Assembly: GCF_001455965.1 (NCBI RefSeq)
Contig: NZ_LKKO01000001.1
Coordinates: 62,001 to 126,000, forward strand
DNA: 64,000 nucleotides
Source of the DNA: Methylobacterium sp. GXS13
Lineage (GTDB): Bacteria > Pseudomonadota > Alphaproteobacteria > Rhizobiales > Beijerinckiaceae
Direction: 5' to 3'
Every line of letters begins with the position of its first letter. Position 1 is the stretch's first letter. This document shows, in pieces, positions 57,482-64,000 of this stretch. Under the pieces are notes generated by a model that saw only the letters and a program-made list of their open reading frames with translations, did no database searches and was not told the DNA's origin. The position numbers were made by a program, and so were the translations under genes.

Positions 57482-59269
57482 TCAGAACGCCTCATCCGCC
57501 AGCGCCATCGTGCTCTCCGCCCCGGCCTTGATCCGTGCCAGCCGCAGGCTCGTCTCCGGCAGCATCCGCTCCATGAAGAACCGGCCGGTGGTGAGCTTGG
57601 CCGACCAGCGCGGCGAGACTTCCTCGGCGTTCCGGGCGTGGGCTGCCTTGGCGATCCGCGCCCACATGTAGCCGAGCGCCACGAGGCCGAAGAGGTGCAT
57701 GAAGTCGGTGGCGCCCGCGCCGGCATTGTCGGGCTTCGAGAACGCGTTCTGCATCAGCCACATCACGGCGCCCTGCAGGTCGTTCAGCCCGGCCTGAAGC
57801 GGCAGGGTGAACGGCGCCATCGCTGGATCCTCGCCATAGTCCTTCAGGAAGGTCTGGACCTCGCTCAGGAAGGTCATCATCGCCCGGCCGCCGTCCTTGG
57901 GCAGCTTGCGGCCGATCAGGTCCATGGCCTGGATGCCGTTGGCGCCCTCGTAGATCATGGCGATGCGGGCATCGCGCACGAACTGCGACATTCCCCATTC
58001 CTCGATATAGCCGTGGCCACCGAAGAGCTGCTGCGCGTCCACCGCGTTGGCGAAGCCGCGATCGGTCAGCACGCCCTTCACCACCGGGGTGAGCAGGCCG
58101 AGATGGTCGTCGGCGGTCTGGCGCTCCTTGGCGTCCTCGGACCGGTGCAGGATGTCCGCCTGCAGGGCGGTCCAGAGCATCAGGGCGCGGGCGGCCTCGT
58201 TGAAGGCGCGGATCTGCATCAGCGTGCGGCGGACATCCGGGTGGACCAGGATCGGGTCGGCCGCCTTGTCTGGGGCCTTGGCGCCGGTCAGCGCCCGGCC
58301 CTGGAGCCGCTCCTTCGCGTAGGCCACCGCGTTCTGGTAGGCGACCTCGGACTGGCCGAGCCCCTGGACGCCGACCGCGAGCCGCGCCTCGTTCATCATC
58401 ACGAACATGGCGTTGAGGCCGCGATTCTCCTGGCCGACCAGCCAGCCGGTGGCGCCGTCGTAGTTCATCACGCAGGTGCTGTTCCCGTGGATGCCCATCT
58501 TGTGCTCGAGGGAGCCGCAGGACACGCCGTTGCGGGCACCCAGCGAACCGTCCGGGTTCACCAGGATCTTCGGCACAACGAATAACGAGATGCCTTTGGT
58601 GCCGGCGGGCGCACCCTCGATCCGGGCGATAACAAGGTGGACGATGTTCTCGGCAAGGTCATGCTCGCCGGCCGAGATGAAGATCTTGGTGCCGGTGAGG
58701 CTGTAGGAGCCGTCACCGTTCGGCACCGCCTTGGTCTTCAGGAGCCCGAGATCCGTGCCGCAATGCGGTTCGGTGAGGTTCATCGTGCCGGTCCAGGCGC
58801 CCTCGACCATCCTGGGCAGGTAGAGCGCCTTCTGCTGCTCCGTGCCGTGGACCAGGAGCGCCGCCATCGCCCCCTGGGTCAGGCCCGGATACATCCCCAG
58901 CGCGAGGTTCGCCCCCGAGGCGAATTCCTGCATCGCGGTGTTCAGCGTGTGGGGCAGCCCCTGGCCGCCGAACTCCTCCGGCACCGACAGGCCCATCCAG
59001 CCGCCCTTGGCGTAGGCGTCGTAGGCGGCCTTGAAGCCCGTGGGCGTGCGGACGCTGCCGTCGGCATCGCGGCGGCAGCCTTCGAGGTCGCCGGCCCGAT
59101 TCAACGGGGCTAGGACCTCCTCGGCGAGCTTTGCACCCTCGCGCAAAACCGCCTCGACCACGTCCGGGGAGGCGTCGGCGAATCCGGCGAGATTGTCCCG
59201 GCTATGAAAGCCTAGGACATCGTTGAGCAGGAACAGCGTGTCGTCGACCGGGGCGCGGTAATGCGGCAT
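57482..59269 (-). CDS. acyl-CoA dehydrogenase, long form (595 aa)
   Basis: MPHYRAPVDDTLFLLNDVLG is the N-terminal domain of the large acyl-CoA dehydrogenase subgroup. FAD and active-site regions: MNLTEPHCGTDLGLLKTKAV, KIFISAGEHDL, QLFGGHGYIEEWG. The C-terminal extra domain (LPLQAGLNDLQGAVMWLMQN) is as in the 590-aa subgroup that includes DmdC-like enzymes. It oxidises an acyl-CoA to the enoyl-CoA with electrons to ETF; the substrate is not clear from sequence. Confidence 0.9.
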   Translation of the reverse strand: MPHYRAPVDDTLFLLNDVLGFHSRDNLAGFADASPDVVEAVLREGAKLAEEVLAPLNRAGDLEGCRRDADGSVRTPTGFKAAYDAYAKGGWMGLSVPEEFGGQGLPHTLNTAMQEFASGANLALGMYPGLTQGAMAALLVHGTEQQKALYLPRMVEGAWTGTMNLTEPHCGTDLGLLKTKAVPNGDGSYSLTGTKIFISAGEHDLAENIVHLVIARIEGAPAGTKGISLFVVPKILVNPDGSLGARNGVSCGSLEHKMGIHGNSTCVMNYDGATGWLVGQENRGLNAMFVMMNEARLAVGVQGLGQSEVAYQNAVAYAKERLQGRALTGAKAPDKAADPILVHPDVRRTLMQIRAFNEAARALMLWTALQADILHRSEDAKERQTADDHLGLLTPVVKGVLTDRGFANAVDAQQLFGGHGYIEEWGMSQFVRDARIAMIYEGANGIQAMDLIGRKLPKDGGRAMMTFLSEVQTFLKDYGEDPAMAPFTLPLQAGLNDLQGAVMWLMQNAFSKPDNAGAGATDFMHLFGLVALGYMWARIAKAAHARNAEEVSPRWSAKLTTGRFFMERMLPETSLRLARIKAGAESTMALADEAF

Positions 59270-59561
59270 GAACTGATTCCCCCTTGCCGGGCTGATCGAC
59301 GGGTTCGGCCCGCCCGTTTGCAAGCATCTAAGCGCGCCATCGCGTCCGGAGCAACGGCTCCGCCGTCCCTGGGACGGGATGTATCGGGGGCCTGCACGCC
59401 TGCGCCGAGGATTACTGGGCCGGCCTCACCTTAACCGTGTGTTTACCAAGAAAGTTAAAGGTCCCCTCGAACGATCTGGCACCCGCGTTCCGTGGATACC
59501 GTCTTCCGGTCCCGTCCCGCGAACAGGATCAACGCCGAACGCTGCCGACGACAGGCCACCG

Positions 59562-62500
59562 ATGACCCGCAACGCCATGCCGCAGCTCGACAGTTTCGAC
59601 CCGGAGGTGCTCGACGCCGCCCGGGACGTTGCGGCGCGAGCGGGCGTCCCGCTCGAGACCTGGATCGCCTCGGTGGTGCCCCAGCAGCAGAGCGTGCAGG
59701 GGAATCGGCGCCCGCGTCGTCGCCCGCGCACCGAGAAAGTTGGCATCCCTGAGGATCGGCCCGACGCCGAGCTTCACCACGACCTTCCGGTTCCGGCCGC
59801 CTCTCTGTTCGAGCGGAAGTCCGAGTCCCGCCCGGACCACGGTACCGAATTTCAAAACCCGGGCTTCGCCGCCCTGATGAGCCGCATCGATGGCCTCAAC
59901 CGGACCTTGGATGAGGAGCGGCGTTTAACCCAGGAATCCGAGGCCCGGCGTCTGGCCGAGATCGAGACTCGGATCGAGCGTGCTCTAAAGGCGACGCCGG
60001 TCCAGCAGGTGACCGAGCGTCTCGGCGATATCGAGCGGCGGATGTCGCAACTCGGCGAGCAATTCGCCTCCGCGCGCCCCGCAATCCGCCGCGGGCGCCC
60101 GGACGTGGTCGAGATCCGCAGCGCCGTCCAGGATATCCGCCACCGCCAGCGTGAGCTGTCGGAGGGCGTCGGCGAGCGTGCGTTGACGGCTGGCCAATCC
60201 GATGGCGGCGTCGTGGCGAGCATGCGCATGGACCTCGCCCGCCGCCTGGAGGCCCGTGTCGAGGAGATCACCGCACCGTCGGTCGCCGTGTCTGAACTCC
60301 AGCGCGAGACCGTGCGCCTGCGCGAGGCGATCAACCAACTGGCGACGAGCCGGGATGTCGGTGCTCTCGAACAGGCGGTGAACTCGCTCGCTCACGGCAT
60401 CGAGCGAACGCAGGTCGGCACAGATCTCGCCGCCATCGCTGCGCCGATCGAGCAGGTCCGGGCGCAGGTCGAGCGCTTGGCTGAGCAGGTCGCAGAGAAT
60501 GTTCATACCCGGGTGGCCGACGACGTCCGCCGATTGGCCGAGCGTCTCGACAGCGTCGCCGCGACCGGCCCGGCCGGTCCGGACGGGCATACGCTGGCCG
60601 GCCTGTTTGGCGAACTCGAAGAGATCCGCCGTCTGATCGGGGCCCTGGCCGGTCCGGAGCGCATTCAGGGTTTGGCGAACAGCCTGCAAGCCGTGAGTGC
60701 TCAGATCGCGCAGCTGCAGCGGACCGGCACCGATGCGAGCCTGCGCCCGCTTCTGGAAGAGATCCGCAGCGACGTCCGCACCGCCGCCCCGGCGGCCATC
60801 TCCGAGCAGATCCAAACGTTGGCCGACAAGGTCGACGGCCTCTACACGCGCGACCAGAGGTTCGACCGGGTCGGGGAGTCGGACGTGGCCCAGTCCGGCG
60901 ACATGGCCTCGATCCACGCGATGCTGCGCAGCCTTGCCGAGAAGGTCGATCAGGTCGGCAGCCGCTCGGAACACGAGGGCCTCGACGCCCTGGAGAAGCA
61001 GGTCGTCACGTTGGCCGGCAGGCTCGATGCCCCCCGGGGTGGCGATCCGGCCCTGGCCGGCCTTGAGCGCACCATGGACGACCTGCTCCAGCAGGTCGCG
61101 GCCCTGCGCGAATCGGCGCCCAGCGAGGCCGCAGTCGAGCGTGCTGCACGCAATGCGGTGGCCCAGACGCTGCAGGGATCCAGCATCCCCAGCGCGGATC
61201 TCGGCGAGATCGGTCTCCTGCGCGCGAGCCTCGCCGACATGCAGGCGCGGCAGATCGCATCGGACCAGCGCCTTGGCGCCACCCTCGAAGGTGTGCAATC
61301 GGCTCTCGAACGCCTCGTCAATCGGCTCGGCCCGGTCGAAACCGCGAATGCACGGGTGCCGTCCCTCGACGAGCGCCTGATGGCCTCCACGAGCCCGGAG
61401 ATCACCCGCGCCGCCGCGTCTGAAGCGTCTCGCTTGGCCGACGACCTGCTGGAGCCAGGGAGCGGGCGTCCGGGACGCGAGGCGCGCGCGGCTCGGGACA
61501 CCACGACCCGCCGGGCTACGCGGGACCGCTCGACCGAGCCCGCCCGCGGCCGACCGGCCTTGGACGCGGGCGGCGAGACCGACATCAAGACCAGTTTCAT
61601 TGCGGCGGCCCGTCGTGCCGCCCAAGCCGCTCAGGCGGAACTCGCTGCAGAGGCGCCGGCCGATCCCCGGGCCCTGCGCGCCCACAAGGGCGAGAGTGAG
61701 CTGACGGCGTCGGGGGAGAGCCGTTTCAATCGCCTGCGGGCCGAGATTAACCGCCGCCGCCGGCCGCTGCTGCTCGGGCTCGCCGCTATCGTGCTGGCAC
61801 TCGGCGCGCTCCAGGCGATTAGCCTCCGCACGCCCGACGAGGTGTCCCGCCCCCCGGTCCAGACCTCCCAGGTCGCCCCTGCCCGCATCGAGCCTGCCCG
61901 GGAGTCTCGCCCGGAGGCTGCTCCGGAGGCGGCGGCACCCAAAGCGTCGATCGCCGATCCGGTGACCACGCAGGCCCTGCCGAGCGCCCCGCCTGCCGAG
62001 GCACGCGCGACACCCGCCAAGGCGGCGGTGCCCCAGGTCTCCGGCATGAACACGATGCAAGCCGATCTCGGCACCGTGCCGCCAGCCCTCGTCAAGGTGA
62101 AGCAGGCGGCTCTGGACGGCGACGGCGCGGCGATCTGGGATCTCGCAACGCGCGAGGCGGATGGCCGTGGCATGCCGCGGGACCTCGCTGTGGCGGCGAA
62201 GCTGTTCGAGAAATTGGCGGTCGCCGGCTATGCGCCGGCGCAGTACAAGCTCGCCGGCCATTACGAGAAGGGCTCCGGGCTGGTCCGCGACCTCGACAAG
62301 GCGAAGCTCTGGTACGGCCGCGCGGCCGAGCAGGGTCACGCCCGCTCGATGCACAATCTGGCGGTGCTGTACGCCGAGAACCCCGCCGCCAACGGCAAGC
62401 CCGACTTCGCGTCGGCCGCCTCGTGGTTCCGGCAAGGGGCCGAGTTCGGCGTCCGTGACAGCCAGTACAACCTGGCGGTGCTCTACGCCCGGGGCCTCGG

Positions 62501-62780
62501 CCTGACGCAGGATCTGGTGCAGTCCTATGCCTGGTTCTCGGCTGCTGCCGCGCAGGGCGACGACGACGCGGCCAAGAAGCGCGACGACGTGGCGAACAAG
62601 CTGAACCCAGCGGACCTCACCAGCGCCAAAAGCCTCGCCGCCACCTTTAAGCCGCGCAAGATCGACGCGGCGGTCAACGAGCCGCCCGCCCCGAAGGAGG
62701 GTATCACGGCGCCGATGTCGCTGCTCGGGGCGCCGACGCCGAACTCGACCACCTTCACGCCGCCGCCGCGCAAGTCGTAG
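59562..62780 (+). CDS. Sel1-repeat protein with long coiled-coil region and one membrane helix, 1072 aa
   Basis: The N-terminal 650 residues are mostly coiled coil (MSRIDGLNRTLDEERRLTQE; VDQVGSRSEHEGLDALEKQV). A transmembrane helix lies near residue 730 (RPLLLGLAAIVLALGALQAI). A Pro/Ala linker follows, then C-terminal Sel1 repeats (AGYAPAQYKLAGHYEKGSGL; ARSMHNLAVLYAENPAANGK; DSQYNLAVLYARGLGLTQDL). This layout resembles PodJ-like polar or cell-envelope organisers of alphaproteobacteria. ATG 59562; the frame is open further upstream without a better start. Confidence 0.8.
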   Translation: MTRNAMPQLDSFDPEVLDAARDVAARAGVPLETWIASVVPQQQSVQGNRRPRRRPRTEKVGIPEDRPDAELHHDLPVPAASLFERKSESRPDHGTEFQNPGFAALMSRIDGLNRTLDEERRLTQESEARRLAEIETRIERALKATPVQQVTERLGDIERRMSQLGEQFASARPAIRRGRPDVVEIRSAVQDIRHRQRELSEGVGERALTAGQSDGGVVASMRMDLARRLEARVEEITAPSVAVSELQRETVRLREAINQLATSRDVGALEQAVNSLAHGIERTQVGTDLAAIAAPIEQVRAQVERLAEQVAENVHTRVADDVRRLAERLDSVAATGPAGPDGHTLAGLFGELEEIRRLIGALAGPERIQGLANSLQAVSAQIAQLQRTGTDASLRPLLEEIRSDVRTAAPAAISEQIQTLADKVDGLYTRDQRFDRVGESDVAQSGDMASIHAMLRSLAEKVDQVGSRSEHEGLDALEKQVVTLAGRLDAPRGGDPALAGLERTMDDLLQQVAALRESAPSEAAVERAARNAVAQTLQGSSIPSADLGEIGLLRASLADMQARQIASDQRLGATLEGVQSALERLVNRLGPVETANARVPSLDERLMASTSPEITRAAASEASRLADDLLEPGSGRPGREARAARDTTTRRATRDRSTEPARGRPALDAGGETDIKTSFIAAARRAAQAAQAELAAEAPADPRALRAHKGESELTASGESRFNRLRAEINRRRRPLLLGLAAIVLALGALQAISLRTPDEVSRPPVQTSQVAPARIEPARESRPEAAPEAAAPKASIADPVTTQALPSAPPAEARATPAKAAVPQVSGMNTMQADLGTVPPALVKVKQAALDGDGAAIWDLATREADGRGMPRDLAVAAKLFEKLAVAGYAPAQYKLAGHYEKGSGLVRDLDKAKLWYGRAAEQGHARSMHNLAVLYAENPAANGKPDFASAASWFRQGAEFGVRDSQYNLAVLYARGLGLTQDLVQSYAWFSAAAAQGDDDAAKKRDDVANKLNPADLTSAKSLAATFKPRKIDAAVNEPPAPKEGITAPMSLLGAPTPNSTTFTPPPRKS

Positions 62781-62968
62781 CGGTCGGAGCCTGCGACGCC
62801 CGACGCATCACCCGCCGATCCGGCCCCGGTTGATCCGGGTGATGCTCTCTTTTGCCGCCCTGATCCCAGCTTGACCGCTCCGCCGCGATGCGGGAACGCT
62901 TTGTCCGGGCGGCACCCGCCCCCGTGAAAGAAGCGTAGCCGTTGCCTGTTCGGCGGCTCGGAGGATGG

Positions 62969-63406
62969 ATGGCGCACCGGAACCCCGTCCCGATCAGTGC
63001 GCTCGTGCTCGGCGTGGCCGGCCTCATCCCGTTTTTGGGTTTCGCGGCGCTGGCGGTTTCGGGCACCGATGGCGGCCTCAGCAGCATCGGCCTGTCGCCG
63101 CGGACGATCCTGTCGGCTTACGGGGCGGTGATCGCGTCGTTCCTTGGCGGCATCCGCTGGGGCGCGGCCGCAGCCCGCAATTCCGGCAATGGCGATTACG
63201 TCATCGCGATCGTGCCGTCCCTGGTGGCCTGGGCGGCGATGGCCGCGCCGGCGCCCTGGGACCTGCGCGTCCTTGGTGCCCTCGTACTGGCCTGGGGTCT
63301 GATCGACCAGGACCTTCCACGCCGCGGCCTCGTACCTCTCTGGCTCGGCCGCCTGCGGCTCGTGCTCTCCGGCGTCGCTGGCGCTGCCCTGCTGGTTGCA
63401 GCGTAA
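62969..63406 (+). CDS. DUF3429 membrane protein, 145 aa
   Basis: Four or five transmembrane helices: ALVLGVAGLIPFLGFAALAV, TILSAYGAVIASFLGGIRWG (the conserved S-F-L-G-G-I-R-W-G loop of DUF3429), VIAIVPSLVAWAAMAAPAPW, LVLSGVAGAALLVAA. Inner membrane; function unknown. ATG 62969 is preferred over an upstream TTG at 62942. Confidence 0.85.
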   Translation: MAHRNPVPISALVLGVAGLIPFLGFAALAVSGTDGGLSSIGLSPRTILSAYGAVIASFLGGIRWGAAAARNSGNGDYVIAIVPSLVAWAAMAAPAPWDLRVLGALVLAWGLIDQDLPRRGLVPLWLGRLRLVLSGVAGAALLVAA

Positions 63407-63451
63407 AAGCCGTTCACAAAACGCTTTCTGCGCTGTCTCGGGCATAAGAGG

Positions 63452-63470
63452 ACGCCCGGTAATCGGGCGT
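63452..63470 (+). terminator. terminator-like hairpin after DUF3429
   Basis: ACGCCCG, loop GTAAT, CGGGCGT, then TTTCG. Seven-bp stem 45 bp after the stop codon with a short T-tract. Confidence 0.55.
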
Positions 63471-63569
63471 TTCGTGAGGTGCTGTAAGCCCCGGCTTATT
63501 CATTTTTCACTGACGCGCCGCTGACTGCGCCCGCCGAAGACAACGACCAACCGCTGGGCGGTGGAGCAA

Positions 63570-63800
63570 TCAACTGTCTGCAGCCATCTCGCGGAGCAGC
63601 TTCAACACCGCGCCGCGGCGGGTCGGTGACTTGATCGCCCGGAACAGGGCCGCAGCCTCGTCGCATTGTGCCTCGCTTGGCCCGGACGGATCGACCATCG
63701 CGGACTCGACGCGGAAGAAATAGGACGGCGACACGTCCAGCGTCTCGGCGATGCGCTCGAGCAGATAGCGCGTGGTCGGTGGCGTCTCATCGTCGATCAT
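63570..63800 (-). CDS. C-terminal part of an XRE-type regulator, or small HTH-related protein, 76 aa
   Basis: RYLLERIAETLDVSPSYFFR, then EAAALFRAIKSPTRRGAVLK resembles the end of XRE-family regulators after the HTH. The HTH itself is missing, so it may be a truncated gene or a short derivative. ATG 63800. The remaining bases to the window end hold no convincing gene. Confidence 0.5.
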   Translation of the reverse strand: MIDDETPPTTRYLLERIAETLDVSPSYFFRVESAMVDPSGPSEAQCDEAAALFRAIKSPTRRGAVLKLLREMAADS

Positions 63801-64000
63801 TGGCTCGAAGCTCGCACGCGATCCGCGTCACATATCGAAGCCGAAGCGAGTTCGGCCTCGCAGAAGAGATTTCGCGGCCAACCTATCGCCGAAGCGCGGC
63901 AGATGCCATCCTCAGGTTGTGGTGGCCTGCGATTTGTCGCGCTACGTGCAAAATTTCGGGGCGAGCATGCCGCAATCGAAACATTTCGACAGGACATTCA

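Noticed and set aside
59985..62435. 816-codon minus-strand frame opposite the Sel1-repeat gene
   Set aside because: Antisense shadow; the plus strand has Sel1 repeats, coiled coil and a membrane helix.
63797..63997. Minus-strand frame at the right edge
   Set aside because: Composition (Arg/Ser/Pro-rich, no motif, no ribosome site) is that of a chance frame.
1..64000. CRISPR array, rRNA operon or IS element
   Set aside because: No regularly spaced repeats, no rRNA-like sequence and no transposase with terminal inverted repeats were found by reading.

Overview
The window is high-GC DNA with alphaproteobacterial, most likely Methylobacterium-type, gene content. The evidence is GC-rich codon use, a GcrA-like regulator, a LOV-HWE histidine kinase, FixK-type promoters, a metY-like sulfhydrylase and a long Sel1-repeat protein. 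This is inferred from gene families, not from a database match.

The main structural result is two identical 49-bp copies of the 3' part of a tRNA-Gly(GCC) gene, at 21715-21763 and 54338-54386, in the same orientation. Neither has the tRNA 5' half, so both are island boundary (att) scars. I read the window as island A (left edge to 21.7 kb), island B (21.8-54.3 kb) and chromosomal core (54.4 kb to the right edge). The intact tRNA should lie left of the window.

Island A. 1-5.2 kb holds an OLD-family ATPase/nuclease operon with a membrane-anchored DUF2235 hydrolase, and a toxin-antitoxin-like pair behind a 12-bp dyad. 5.4-12.8 kb holds plasmid/phage-type regulators (a broken KfrA-like gene, HTH proteins, a GcrA-like protein), a PcfJ-like protein, a metallophosphoesterase and hypotheticals. 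At 13.0 kb is a tyrosine recombinase. Two operons follow (14.4-17.8 kb with an SNF2 helicase; 17.8-21.6 kb with a GNAT, an unknown protein, an IbrA-like PP-loop protein, an IbrB-like ParB protein and an HTH-like protein). Both are driven by related TTGAC promoters whose -10 lies in a TGTCCC-N7-GGGACA dyad.

Island B. 21.9-28.7 kb carries small, tightly coupled phage-like genes, several broken. 29.3-49.2 kb is a stress/low-oxygen metabolic island: acetate kinase and phosphoketolase, a c-type cytochrome, four universal stress proteins, BON, OsmC, PRC-barrel and DUF1003 proteins, LysR and Crp/FixK-type regulators, a LOV histidine kinase and small secreted proteins. Eight FixK/FNR-like boxes (TTGATCCAGCGCAA-type) lie about 50-100 bp before starts here and at 53.36 kb, so the island seems to carry both a regulator and its regulon. 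49.6-54.2 kb holds a primase-like protein and small genes.

Several island genes are broken by single nonsense codons, a 10-bp duplication or homopolymer shifts, which suggests ongoing decay. The right-hand core (metY, acyl-CoA dehydrogenase, Sel1-repeat protein, DUF3429) looks intact.
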